DNA of 64,000 nucleotides from Ga0077555 sp050250755 (GTDB lineage: Bacteria > Pseudomonadota > Alphaproteobacteria > Rhizobiales > Hyphomicrobiaceae): the NCBI GenBank assembly GCA_050250755.1, contig JBFWOB010000027.1, positions 19,630 to 83,629 on the forward strand. The letters are read 5' to 3'. Positions within the stretch are counted from its first letter, which is position 1, and each line of letters starts with the position of its first letter. Both the position numbers and the translations under genes were made by a program. Below are positions 43,509 through 53,057 of this stretch, one piece after another. The notes below the pieces were generated by a model that was given only the letters and a program-made list of their open reading frames with translations, was not told the DNA's origin and made no database searches.

Positions 43509-44663
43509 TTACATATGGTGTTCCGAGTAGTGAACCAAAAACTCTTTGGCGGCCACAAGGTCAGGAGTGACGCCGAGGCCCGATACATCAGTGAGTTCGA
43601 ACCGGCCATCGGCGAGGGTGGGGAATGGCTGGGCCAGTATGGCCTGAAGTGGATTTTCCATGGCGTCGTGCTCAAGGAGTCCATCACCGCCGACGGCACC
43701 CAAAACGTGTGCCGCAGCGTGTAGTCCGAGCCCTGAATTGAGCCAGTGCGGACAGTATCGACGACCTGCGACAACGGCGCGGCGCGCGACTGCGCTGCAC
43801 CCCGAAATTCCTCCCCACTTGCAGATGTCCGGTTGAATGACCCCGAGATGCTCTGCGTTGATCGCGGCATCGAAAGCCGCAAAGCCCATGATATTCTCGC
43901 CGCCGGCCAGAGGAACGCGAGAGAGCATCGCAAGCTCGGCCCAGTGCTCGGGAGGATCGTCGGCGGGGATGGCCTCCTCGATCCAGTCCAGTGGAAATTG
44001 GCTGAATGCCTCGACGGCCGGGCGGGCCGTCTCGAGATCCCATCCCTGATTGGCATCGATCATGAAGCGCTCACCTGTTCTCAAGGCGGAGCTGATTTCA
44101 CGAACATTGGCGAGATCGCTCTTCAGATTGAAAGCGACTTTGAGTTTGAAGGCGCGATAGCCACGTTCCCGACACATCGCAACGTATTCAGGGGCGCCCT
44201 TAGGGTTGAGATTGCTCGCGTAAGCCATCAATGGCTCCGGTCTCGTCGCGCGCCCGAGCGCCTTCCACAACGGAAGTCCGGCTTTACGTGCAGCGAGATC
44301 GGACAACGCAATCTCGATCCCCGCGATGCAAGCTGCAAACGGACCTGGCTCGCCACTCTGGATGGCGTAGCGACGCGTTTTCTGCGTCAGATCAATCAGC
44401 GCGGCGGCAGGGGTTGACCACGTCCGGCCGAGAACCATGGGAATGATAATCGTCTCGAGCAACGCCGCTTTGCTCGCTGCACCAGTCGGTGGAAAGTTTG
44501 CCCAAACTTCGCCCCAGCCGAACGCTCCGTCTTTGTCCTCGAGCCGTAGCAGAAGAGCATTGCGGGCCGGAATCGAACCGAACGACGTGACGATCGGATC
44601 GGAAATTGCAGCATTGAAGTGAAAGACCTCGATGCGAGACGGCTGCAGCATACGATCTGTCAT
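43509..44663 (-). CDS. Mandelate racemase/muconate lactonizing-family enzyme
   Basis: A 384-residue enolase-superfamily enzyme that abstracts the alpha-proton of a carboxylate. Visible catalytic set: FKLKVAF (K-x-K on strand 2), MIDANQGW (metal Asp with Asn), DWIEEAIPADD (second metal ligand), GGENIMG (third), and PHWLNSGLGLHAAAH near the end. The substrate is unknown; racemase, lactonizing or sugar-acid dehydratase activity are all possible. GAGGAA precedes ATG 44663. Confidence 0.9.
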   Translation of the reverse strand: MTDRMLQPSRIEVFHFNAAISDPIVTSFGSIPARNALLLRLEDKDGAFGWGEVWANFPPTGAASKAALLETIIIPMVLGRTWSTPAAALIDLTQKTRRYAIQSGEPGPFAACIAGIEIALSDLAARKAGLPLWKALGRATRPEPLMAYASNLNPKGAPEYVAMCRERGYRAFKLKVAFNLKSDLANVREISSALRTGERFMIDANQGWDLETARPAVEAFSQFPLDWIEEAIPADDPPEHWAELAMLSRVPLAGGENIMGFAAFDAAINAEHLGVIQPDICKWGGISGCSAVARRAVVAGRRYCPHWLNSGLGLHAAAHVLGAVGGDGLLEHDAMENPLQAILAQPFPTLADGRFELTDVSGLGVTPDLVAAKEFLVHYSEHHM

Positions 44664-45097
44664 CAGAGTTCCTCAGTCGGCAGGAAGAAGGCTTAGGGCG
44701 AGAGCAGACAATCGTGATGGTCGCACCAGGCAAGATTAACTCCAAAAGACTTTTCGAACTACGCGCCAAAGAGTGCCAGGTGATGGTTATGTGGTTTGCC
44801 GACCCCGACCAGCCCGACGACGATGGCCGCCGCAGCGTCGCCCGCGCCTCGCCCGTTTTCAACATCGCGCAAGCGGATGGTTACGCGTTGCCGGACGGGC
44901 TTCCTTCCCTGCTGCCGCTCGAGTGCCATGACCGCGCTGCTGCGTTCGTTGCGGCGACCGGCGCTCGTATTCATATCGGTGATGATTGCGGCTTTTGCCG
45001 GTCGATCGATATCCGAGCTCGAGGATGCGTCTCGCACTGGCGGCGTGGTTCACGCCGCCGCTACGACGGCTCGGACATGACCTGCTTTCCGTCGCGA
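44664..45097. other. Intergenic region without recognisable gene
   Basis: Open frames exist on both strands over 434 bp but are biased, motif-free and mutually overlapping. Nothing was recognised; it contains the promoter of the downstream minus-strand enzyme gene. Confidence 0.4.
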
Positions 45098-45544
45098 TCA
45101 GGTCTGCGGCGGTTTCCAGTCAGCCGATGGAATCGTGTTGACCATCCAGGGGACGCCGAACTTGTCGATTAACGAGCCGAAACCGGGTGACCAGAAAGTT
45201 TCACCGAACGGCATGACTTGCTTGCCGCCTTCGGAAAGCTGATCGAACCAGCGTTGGGTTTCGACCTTGTCCTGGCTATGCAGGGTGACATCGAAGCCGT
45301 TCTTGGGCTTGTCAATGTTGCGGGCCCATTCGACGTCCATATCTGCTCCCATCATTGCCTGATCGCCGACCTCGAGCCAGCAATGCAGCAACCAAGTCTT
45401 ATACTTCTCGTCGGTGAGCGGCATCCCCGGAGGTGCATCGGAGTAGGGGATTGCGGCAATGATCTTTCCGCCCAGGACCTTGGCGTAGAACTCGAACGCT
45501 TCGCGGCACTGGCCCTGGAAGCTCAGGCTGGTCACGATCTTCAT
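45098..45544 (-). CDS. VOC-family (PhnB-like glyoxalase-fold) protein
   Basis: A 148-residue protein of the vicinal oxygen chelate superfamily, PhnB-like subgroup: MKIVTSLSFQGQCREAFEFYAKVLGG at the start, then the second half (NGFDVTLHSQDKVETQRWF..LSEGG) and FWSPGFGSLIDKFGVPWMVN. The activity is unknown. AAGGAG precedes the ATG. It is a single gene, 375 bp apart from its neighbour. Confidence 0.9.
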   Translation of the reverse strand: MKIVTSLSFQGQCREAFEFYAKVLGGKIIAAIPYSDAPPGMPLTDEKYKTWLLHCWLEVGDQAMMGADMDVEWARNIDKPKNGFDVTLHSQDKVETQRWFDQLSEGGKQVMPFGETFWSPGFGSLIDKFGVPWMVNTIPSADWKPPQT

Positions 45545-45919
45545 GGTCGTCTCCTTTCTGATCGGGCTCGGACGTGTCGGATACCTCTGGGAAGTGCTCC
45601 CTCATGTTGCGGAGCCTTACGCTCCCCTGTCTGCAATGCCAGAGATGGCGTTCGTCTTCCCATCGTTGGCGGCGATCCCGATGGCGGCCCGCTGATCTTC
45701 CGGAAAACGTCTCGACAAAGATGCGAGCAGTGGTTGGCTTCCACATCGTTGTTGCGCAGCCCAACTCGTGTTCTTGGCCATAGTGTGTCCTGCAGACCTG
45801 CCCTTCGCTCATCCTGTTCCGGACCAACCATCGCCACTCGTTCTGCTGAATGGCCGATCAGGAAATGCCGGTCTCTAAGCAGCGGCCTGCGGACACGCAA
45901 ATCGCGGATCCTCCCGCGA
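45545..45919. other. Intergenic region without recognisable gene
   Basis: A 375-bp stretch between two minus-strand genes. Frames are open but show no domain or ribosome site; nothing specific was seen. Confidence 0.4.
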
Positions 45920-47179
45920 TCAAGCTTCGAGCGGCGCAACGACTTTGCGCTCCCATTTGGCGGGGAAAGGACGGAACATCAAGATAATAAGAACCGAAGC
46001 CAATCCCATGCCGAAGCTCGAGAGATAGAGCCAGCCATAATCGCCCGTAGCGTCGAATATCCAGCCGCCCAAGAGCGGGCCCGTCGCCATGCCCAGGCTT
46101 CCGGCCATGGACGTGGCGCCAATGATGGTCCCCAACATCCGCTGTGGGAAGTTTTCGCGCAGAAGTACGGCGTAGAGTGGCATGGTGCCCGCATAGACAA
46201 AGCCGAACACAGCAGCGACAGAGTAGAACGCTGCGAGGCTGCTGGCGAAGAAGTAGCCGAGCGCCCCGATTGCCTGAATCAGCAAGCCAGAAGCCAAGAT
46301 CTGCTTGGCACCGAAGCGATCGCCGAGGAGTCCAAACGCCACTCTGCCGCCCATGCCCGCGATCCCCTCCACGCTGTATATGGTCACGGCCGTGATCGCT
46401 GGTATTCCACAGTAAATCGCGTAGCTCACGGTGTGGAAAATCGGTCCCGAATGCGTGGCGCAGCAACAGAAATTCGCCAGAAACAGGATCACGAATTGCG
46501 GCGATCGGAGCGCCTGTGCGACGGTCATGTCGCTGGGGACAGCGTCACTCGCCTCCTGCCCGTCTCCTGCCGCGTTGTCCGGGCGATCGAGGGTGGGGGG
46601 CTGGCGCAGGAGAAACGATGCCGGAATCATCACGACGGCCACGATCATTGCGAGGAATGTGAAGACAGCCCTCCAGCCATGGTGAGCTATGAGCCATGCC
46701 ACAAGTGGCGACATCGTGAACGGAGCCATTCCCATGCCCGCGGAGACAAGGGACACTGCCAGACTCTGCTGGGTATCGAACCATCCAGTGACGGTGGCCA
46801 TCATCGGCGCGAAGAACGCGGCCACGGCGCAACCGAGAAGCAGTCCGAAAATCAGTTGGAACATGAGTAGCGACGACGCCTGTCCAGCCAGATAGAGACT
46901 GATGGCGAGAAGAATTGAGCCGGTGAGGGTAACGATCCGCGGCCCGACACGATCCGACAGTGCACCCCAAGCCATGCTGAACACGGCCATGCTGAGGAAC
47001 GCGATCGTCATGGCCGCCGAAACACCGGTCCTCGACCACCCCGTATCCTGCGTCATGGGTGACAAGATCACCGGCAGTGCAAACATGGTGCCGATGGCGA
47101 CGCATCCGAGCAAGCCGCCTGCCCCAACGATGATCCAGCGATAGACTGAATGCGGTAGTGGTTTGGTCCTTATGCTCAA
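45920..47179 (-). CDS. MFS transporter (oxalate/formate-antiporter-like)
   Basis: A 419-residue major facilitator with about 12 membrane helices. The loop 2-3 motif is GALSDRVGPRIVTL (near residue 75), and the second-half equivalent is FGLLGDRFGAKQIL. The N-terminal half WIIVGAGGLLGCVAIGTMFALPVIL with DTGWSRTGVSAAM is typical of the OFA/monocarboxylate group. It starts with TTG at 47179, supported by GAAGGAGG six bases upstream. The cargo is probably a carboxylate (inference from family and neighbours). Confidence 0.9.
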   Translation of the reverse strand: MSIRTKPLPHSVYRWIIVGAGGLLGCVAIGTMFALPVILSPMTQDTGWSRTGVSAAMTIAFLSMAVFSMAWGALSDRVGPRIVTLTGSILLAISLYLAGQASSLLMFQLIFGLLLGCAVAAFFAPMMATVTGWFDTQQSLAVSLVSAGMGMAPFTMSPLVAWLIAHHGWRAVFTFLAMIVAVVMIPASFLLRQPPTLDRPDNAAGDGQEASDAVPSDMTVAQALRSPQFVILFLANFCCCATHSGPIFHTVSYAIYCGIPAITAVTIYSVEGIAGMGGRVAFGLLGDRFGAKQILASGLLIQAIGALGYFFASSLAAFYSVAAVFGFVYAGTMPLYAVLLRENFPQRMLGTIIGATSMAGSLGMATGPLLGGWIFDATGDYGWLYLSSFGMGLASVLIILMFRPFPAKWERKVVAPLEA

Positions 47180-47556
47180 GGCAGGCCTCCTTCGGACATG
47201 CCGGCGAAAGTCCGGCGCTCGCGATACAAGGACGGCGAAAGGGACCTCATTCCGACACTGGCCGGCAATTTGTTGCCTCGGTCTACCTCAGGTTCTGGAA
47301 ATACTGGTCGTTGCAGTCGGTGCAGAAGCGCCCGCTAATGGTGATGGGGATGTGCCATCATGCGGAGATGCGTGAGAGATGTTCGATGGGGAGCTCGCGC
47401 TTGGCGCGGATCCTTGGTGGGATTGGATCCACGCTGCTCGCGCCGTTCTTCCGCAATCAGTTGGTAAGCTCTTGAATTGGCTCATCTGGGTCAGCGTGAG
47501 TGGTCGCCTCGCGTATTCTATCAAATTGTTTTTGATCTCGGCTGAAAGTTCACTCG
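47180..47556. other. Intergenic region without recognisable gene
   Basis: A 377-bp stretch upstream of the MFS gene. A minus-strand tail with a CTDC motif near 47290-47330 is seen, but without a start or intact frame. It presumably carries the MFS promoter. Confidence 0.4.
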
Positions 47557-47955
47557 TCAGCCTTTCTCGATGGCCGGCACTGTGGCGAGATCGTTTACCC
47601 ACGGCAATGCCGAGCGCTGCCAGATCTGCCGGTGGGGGGTGAAGGCTGCCCGTTGCGTGATAGTGCCGATGCGCAGCGAGTAGCTCTGAGGATTCTCGAT
47701 CGCGCAGGCATAAATGGGCGTGCCGCACTCGCCGCAGAAGGCATGGCGTCGCTTGGTGCCACTCTCGGCCGTCTTGATGTAGCTCTTGGGCTCGCCCCGC
47801 ATCACGAAGTGGCTTGCCGCCGCGGCAACATTGGCACGGAAGGCCGAGCCTGACAGGCGCTGGCAATCGGTGCAGTGGCAAATCGCGACCGCCGCCGGAT
47901 CGACCTCTGCCTCGAAGCTGATGTTGCCACAGTGGCAGCGACCATCGATCTTCAT
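47557..47955 (-). CDS. GFA-family (glutathione-dependent formaldehyde-activating-like) zinc protein
   Basis: A 132-residue GFA-fold protein. Zinc ligands are visible as GRCHCGNISFEA (C-x-C), ICHCTDCQRLSG (C-x2-C) and FCGECGTPIYA (C-x2-C). Despite the name, most members have no proven activity on formaldehyde. AGGAAA precedes the ATG. Confidence 0.9.
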   Translation of the reverse strand: MKIDGRCHCGNISFEAEVDPAAVAICHCTDCQRLSGSAFRANVAAAASHFVMRGEPKSYIKTAESGTKRRHAFCGECGTPIYACAIENPQSYSLRIGTITQRAAFTPHRQIWQRSALPWVNDLATVPAIEKG

Positions 47956-48040
47956 GTGATGTTTCCTGTGTTCGCTCCGTCAGGGAGCTGGTCTCGCCTG
48001 AATATCCGGTGTTCCTAGTTGGAGAGGCAGGCCCGACGGG

Positions 48041-48550
48041 TTAGCCGATGAAGTGGGTGAGCCAGCCCCTCGGCAGCGGCACTTCCGAGGCCCTGATGAA
48101 TATGGCATAGGCAAGCGCGGTAGCGATGGCGCCGAAGGCAGCGCTTCTGAACCAGTCCGCTACGCCAGCGATGCGAAACGCAACGATCATGAACAGAAGT
48201 GTCGAAGCTGAATAACCGAGCCATGGCAGCGCTGCGGCATAAGCGATGAGTGCCAATGCGGCGTGCGCATGCGCGGGGAGCCAAGCGAGGAAGCCTGCAT
48301 CGCTGCTCTTCAACTCATCCTGTTCTGTGCTGCCGGCGGCGTCCGATGGGGATGGTTCCTTCCGCGGCTTTTGTATCAGGAGCCACAGCGCCAGCACCGC
48401 AAGCAGTAGGCCGAGTCCCATCAGATATCGGTCTGGTCCAATGTCGTCGAACAACATCTGGCCCCGCTCGTTCTCCTGCAGCCGCCAGCCATCGGCGACG
48501 CCGAGGAGCGCGAGTACAAGCATAACAGCTGCAAGGATACGTTGCGCCAT
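48041..48550 (-). CDS. tctB: Tripartite tricarboxylate transporter small subunit TctB
   Basis: A 169-residue small membrane subunit of the TTT family with about four helices (ILAAVMLVLALLGVADG; YLMGLGLLLAVLALWLLI; AALALIAYAAALPWLGY; AFGAIATALAYAIFI). The pairing with tctA is clear from context, but tctB points away from it: the two starts are about 100 bp apart and divergent, whereas the usual order is co-directional tctCBA. AGAGGAG precedes the ATG. Confidence 0.85.
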   Translation of the reverse strand: MAQRILAAVMLVLALLGVADGWRLQENERGQMLFDDIGPDRYLMGLGLLLAVLALWLLIQKPRKEPSPSDAAGSTEQDELKSSDAGFLAWLPAHAHAALALIAYAAALPWLGYSASTLLFMIVAFRIAGVADWFRSAAFGAIATALAYAIFIRASEVPLPRGWLTHFIG

Positions 48551-48652
48551 CGCGGCCGCTCCTCTTTCAGTCCCCGTCGCGAAATTTGCTGACCCTTGCG
48601 CTCATGCTAGCGACCATGGAGAGTATGCGGCAACGAGAAGATTGGAGGAAAG

Positions 48653-50170
48653 ATGGAGGGCGGAATCGCAGCCGGTCTTGCGAGCGCGTTCACGCTTGTG
48701 AATCTCTGGTATGCGCTGGTTGGTTGTATCCTCGGGACCATCGTCGGCGTTCTGCCTGGACTTGGGCCGTCGTCGGCTATGTCGATTCTGCTGCCGGTCG
48801 CTGTGCACCTGCCGCCTGAGGGCGCAATCATCATCATGGCTGGCATCTACTATGGCGCTATGTACGGCGGCTCGACCACAGCCATCCTGATCAATATCCC
48901 AGGCGAAGTGTCTTCAGTGGTAACCGCAGTCGACGGCTTTGCCATGACGCGCAACGGCCGCGCCGGCGAGGCACTGGCGATTGCAGGCATCGGTTCTTTC
49001 ATCGCCGGCATAGCCGGCACCATCGCCATCGCGCTTCTCGGGCCAGTTGTGGCCGATATCGCGTTGAAGTTCGGACCGCAGGAATATCTGGGACTCGTTA
49101 CCTTCAGCATGGTGGCGCTGATCGGTTTCGCGGGCGATCAACCTTTGAAGGGGCTGACGCTGGCGATCCTCGGCATGTTTCTCGCGACGCTTGGGGCGGA
49201 CCCACTCACTGGCACGCAGCGCCTGACCTACGGAACCGTGGAGTTAAGCAAGGGCCTCGATATCGTACCGGTGCTGGTTGGGCTCTTTGGCATCGGCGAG
49301 GTGCTGATGGCTCTACATCAGAATGTATCGAAAATCTTCACCGGCAACCTCGGGCGCTGGACCGCGATGATCCCGCGCGGGCTCGAGCTTACCCGTGGCA
49401 TAGTTGCGAGCGTGCGCGGTACGCTTCTCGGCTTCGGGCTGGGGCTGCTGCCCGGCATGCTGCCAGCGGTGACGGCCTATCTCGCCTACGATATGGAAAA
49501 GCGTATCGCGGTCGAGCCCGCACGCTTCGGCAAAGGCGCCATCGAGGGCGTGGCCGCCCCGGAAGCCGCCAACAATGCGACGGCCATGGCAGGTTTCATA
49601 CCGCTTCTATCGCTGGGCATTCCAACGAGCCCGGCGCTAGCCATCATGCTCGGCACATTGATGATCAATGGTCTGACGCCCGGCCCGATGCTGTTCGAGC
49701 AGAAGAGCGTGCTCGTGTGGACAGTCATCGGTTCGATGTTCATTGCCAACGCCATGCTGCTGATCCTCAATTTGCCGCTGGTCGGCATCTGGGCGCGCCT
49801 CAGCGTCGTGCCCTACTCGGTGATGGCGCCCGTCGTGCTGGCCGTGTGCGTCATTGGCGCCTATGCGCCGCGTAACACGATGTTCGATGTCTGGGTGGCG
49901 ATCGCCTTTGGCGTCATCGGCTTCGTCATGCGGCGGCTCGCCATGCCGCTGACGCCCCTTGTGCTTGGCTTTCTACTAGGCCCACTCTTCGAGCAGTCTC
50001 TGCGGCAGTCGGTGTCGATGTCCGGTGGCAGCCTACTCCATCTGGTCAACCGTCCGATTGCGATAGCCTTCCTGGGCGCGGCTGTGATGGTGCTAATTGT
50101 CGTGGCCGTGATGAAGCGTCGCTCGGCTGCAATCAAGACACTGATGCATGACAGTGCGGCGGAAACCTAA
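48653..50170 (+). CDS. tctA: Tripartite tricarboxylate transporter large permease TctA
   Basis: A 505-residue large membrane subunit with about 12 helices. The family signature is VGVLPGLGPSSAMSILLPV and GIYYGAMYGGSTTAILINIPGE near residues 30-80. A second related motif (LLPGMLPAVTAYLAYDMEK; GAIEGVAAPEAANNATAMAG) is present. Works with TctB and the periplasmic TctC to take up a carboxylate using the ion gradient. GGAGG lies before the ATG; tctC follows 35 bp later. Confidence 0.95.
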   Translation: MEGGIAAGLASAFTLVNLWYALVGCILGTIVGVLPGLGPSSAMSILLPVAVHLPPEGAIIIMAGIYYGAMYGGSTTAILINIPGEVSSVVTAVDGFAMTRNGRAGEALAIAGIGSFIAGIAGTIAIALLGPVVADIALKFGPQEYLGLVTFSMVALIGFAGDQPLKGLTLAILGMFLATLGADPLTGTQRLTYGTVELSKGLDIVPVLVGLFGIGEVLMALHQNVSKIFTGNLGRWTAMIPRGLELTRGIVASVRGTLLGFGLGLLPGMLPAVTAYLAYDMEKRIAVEPARFGKGAIEGVAAPEAANNATAMAGFIPLLSLGIPTSPALAIMLGTLMINGLTPGPMLFEQKSVLVWTVIGSMFIANAMLLILNLPLVGIWARLSVVPYSVMAPVVLAVCVIGAYAPRNTMFDVWVAIAFGVIGFVMRRLAMPLTPLVLGFLLGPLFEQSLRQSVSMSGGSLLHLVNRPIAIAFLGAAVMVLIVVAVMKRRSAAIKTLMHDSAAET

Positions 50171-50205
50171 GTTAATTACCAAACTTGCGAGGGAGGTTCT
50201 CAAGT

Positions 50206-51174
50206 ATGTCTTGGCTTAGAGACGCATTCAGCTTGGCGCTCGCATCAGCAGCGTTCCTTGGGGCAGCATCCTCGGCGGAAGCCCAGAAGCCTTTTACTCG
50301 CCCGATGGAGTTGGTGGTGCCGTTCTCAGCCGGCGCTTCGACCGATCTCGGCGCGCGCGTGCTTGCTGGTGCCATGGAAGCACGGCTCGGCGTACCTGTG
50401 CGTGTCGTCAACAAGCCCGGCGGGAACACCGTGCCCGCGGTGACCGAGATGATGCGTGCCGAGCCCGACGGCAGCACGTTGCTGGTCGACAGCGCGCCGG
50501 CGAGCTCCATGCTTGAGATCGCCGTCAAGAATCTTCCGTTCAAGGTATCGGACCGCACCTTCATCAACATTACGGCCTATACGCCGATGATCTTCATCGT
50601 GTCGGCAGATTCGCCCTTCAAGACGCTCGCGGAAGCGGCCGAAGGCGCGAAGGCGGATCCTGGCTCCTTCAGTTGGACCTCACTTGGGGGCGCCGGTGGG
50701 CAGGACCTCGCCGCACGGCAGTTTCTCAAGGCGATCGGTGTCGACGTGGTCAAGACACGGCCGCTGCAGCTAAAAGGTGGGGCTGATGCCGTCACGATGA
50801 CTGCGGGCGGTCACGTCAAACTCGGCACCGGCACTTATGCCGCTATCGCGGCACCGCTGCAAGCCAAGCGGCTGCGCGTCCTGGCCGTATCGGCGGCGGA
50901 GCGCTGGCCGAGTCTGCCTGATGCTCCGACCACCCTCGAGCTCGGCTACAAGACGGTTGAGACACCTTATTGGATCGGGTTCTCCGGGCCGCCTAAAATG
51001 CCGGCACAACTTGTCGAGGCGATCGACAAGGCCGTGCGCGACTCGCTTGTGGATAAAGCTGTCATTGAAAGTTTGGACAAAATTGGTATGCGGCCATTCT
51101 ATCACGACCCTGAGAAGATGAAGGCACGGGTCGAAAAGGACCGCGTCGAAACGCAGGCACTTTGGGCGCGCTAA
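50206..51174 (+). CDS. tctC: Tripartite tricarboxylate transporter binding protein TctC
   Basis: A 322-residue periplasmic binding protein of the Bug/TctC family with signal peptide ending near AEAQ. Typical elements are MELVVPFSAGASTDLGAR near the N-terminus, VVNKPGGNTVPAV, and the C-terminal helix region (WIGFSGPPKMPAQLVEAIDKAV). ATG 50206 is placed 10 nt after GGGAGG; the TTG at 50185 is less likely. Confidence 0.93.
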   Translation: MSWLRDAFSLALASAAFLGAASSAEAQKPFTRPMELVVPFSAGASTDLGARVLAGAMEARLGVPVRVVNKPGGNTVPAVTEMMRAEPDGSTLLVDSAPASSMLEIAVKNLPFKVSDRTFINITAYTPMIFIVSADSPFKTLAEAAEGAKADPGSFSWTSLGGAGGQDLAARQFLKAIGVDVVKTRPLQLKGGADAVTMTAGGHVKLGTGTYAAIAAPLQAKRLRVLAVSAAERWPSLPDAPTTLELGYKTVETPYWIGFSGPPKMPAQLVEAIDKAVRDSLVDKAVIESLDKIGMRPFYHDPEKMKARVEKDRVETQALWAR

Positions 51175-51263
51175 CACCGCGCGAGCGAATTATCCCAAAT
51201 TGCCTTAGCGCTTCGAATTCTTGCGCCGGGCCATCGTTGGCCAGGCGCTTGATGGTCGATGGC

Positions 51264-52645
51264 TCAGCGCATTGGCAATGTTGCGAAAATCTGACGAACA
51301 TCGATCGCGTTAGGCAGCGTGCGGATCGCAGCAATGGCAGACGTGACCGTGAGATCTGATAGCGGCGCGATCGCATGTCGGGCGCAATCCCGGAATTTTG
51401 CGTTGAGGGCGTCGTCGTCAATTGGCGCAGCCGGAGAACCGGAAGGGTTGGCGACCTCGTGCGCTGCCGAGCGCCCGTTGGTTAGCGTCACGACCAGTCG
51501 CGCCCAGCCGCGCTCCTTGCCAGCGACGGGACGCCCATCGATGCTGTCGGCAAGCGTTAGAACCGTCGCGTTGGTAACCTCGGCGACATCATCGATGGTG
51601 ACGCGCCCTTTGACGAGCGCCGTAGCGACAAGAAACGGCGTCGCGAACTGCGCCTCGATCACATGCGCCGGGCGCCGACGCGTAGTGCCCGGCGCAAGCT
51701 GATCGCGCCAAGAACCTTCGTCGGTCTCGATGATGACAGATGCAATTTCAATGGTCTGGCTCCCGAGCTGAAGTTCTCGGTGGAGCGCAATCGCAGCATC
51801 GATGGCGGCATGCGATGGCCGGAAGCACGGATAGGGTTTGAGCGAGAGTCCGTCACCTTCCCAGACTTCGCCGAGACTTTGCGTCAGCCTGTCGGCGTTG
51901 CCAAGATCCTCGGGCTGGTAGAGCGCAAGGAAGCCGTAAGGCCAGCGAATGTTCGCTCGGTGCCGGTGAAGCCCTCGGCTGCCAGAAAGGCCGATAAAAC
52001 ACCTCCCGATGCTGCGTGGCCGGCCTGAAACCGCTTCGTCATGGCGCCGTCGTCAATGCACTGACGGGTTCCCGACGCCTGTGAGAGCGCAATACCGAGG
52101 GCATTTTGCACCTTCTCGGGGGCAAGACCCATCAGCCGCGATGCGGAAGCTGCAGCTCCAAAAACGCCGATCGCGGCGGTGCGGTGCCAACCACGGTCCT
52201 GGCGCGCCGTAAGTGCGATACGGCACGCGACGTCGAGCCCGAGGGCGACGGCAGTCACGAACTCGCGCCCCGATATGCCACCCAAAGTTTCGGCTACGGC
52301 CATAGCCGCTGCGAGTACGGGTGCGCCTGGATGGATCGAACCAGCCTTGTCGTGTGTGTCATCGAAATCGAGCGCGTGGGCCATGGCGCCGTTGAGGAGT
52401 GCGGCCGCTTGCGTCGGTGCGCGCGCACCCGACAGCAGGACCGTCGCATCTTGCCGCCCGCCGGCGCGCAGCACGACACTGCGCAACATGTCGATGCCGG
52501 GCGCCCCACTTCCGCCGAGCATGCAGCCGAACGTATCCAGGATATCTCGGTTGGTGGCGCGTATGGTCGCTTCGGGCAAGCTCGTCGCTTTCGCTAACGC
52601 AATGTGCCGAGCCAATGCGTATGACGGATCAAGTGCGTCAGTCAT
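51264..52645 (-). pseudogene. MmgE/PrpD-family gene, frameshifted
   Basis: The N-terminal 235 residues (MTDALDPSYALARHIALAKA; FDDTHDKAGSIHPGAPVL; LSQASGTRQCIDDGAMTKR; GFTGTERTFAG) match MmgE/PrpD (2-methylcitrate dehydratase family). The frame then shifts at about 51940: the next frame continues PYGFLALYQPEDLGNADR, KPYPCFRPSHAAIDAAIALH, and on to 51264. One missing C in the ggcc run explains it. The rest is open, so the damage is either recent or a sequencing error. ATG 52645 has AAGGAG. A perfect dyad lies 30 bp upstream. Confidence 0.82.
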
Positions 52646-53057
52646 CTCGCTCTCCTTGCTGAGTGGCATGTCACAACCTCTATACCGATCAGCATAGAGG
52701 TTGCCATCGCAGGCGGCGATGCCCGTGCGCGCTATAGCGCAGGCTGGATGTCGGAACTACTAGAGGCGCCGTTTTCAGCGTGGCAGACGCCGATCATCAG
52801 CCGTTCCCATCGGCTGCGCTGGTGGAGCGCAAGAGCGCTATGTCCGAACGGTTTGGTTTCAAGATGAGCTTCGGTTGCATGCGTCTCTGCTATGGGCCGC
52901 CGCCTGCTTTGCCGATCCGGCACAAAATAGAGCTGCCGAATCGAATACTATTTCGTCGAGCTATCTTTTGACCCGAGCCCGGAGCTGGCAACTCCATTTT
53001 TTTCGCGAGTTCGAAGCGTGATGAATGCCGAGTCTGCCGATAGAGAAACTGTCCCCA
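52646..53057. other. Intergenic region upstream of the MmgE/PrpD gene
   Basis: No gene supported. It contains the perfect inverted repeat at 52675-52702. Small frames near 52780-52970 have no ribosome site or domain. Confidence 0.45.
52675..52702. promoter_or_regulatory. Perfect 9-bp dyad, probable operator
   Basis: AACCTCTAT (52675-52683) and its exact complement ATAGAGGTT (52694-52702) flank a 10-nt spacer. It lies 30-57 bp before the MmgE/PrpD start, a good place for a dimeric regulator. No regulator gene is adjacent. Confidence 0.5.

Noticed and set aside
45218..46870. 550-codon plus-strand open frame opposite the VOC and MFS genes
   Set aside because: It runs antisense to both genes, shows shadow composition, and has no supported start.
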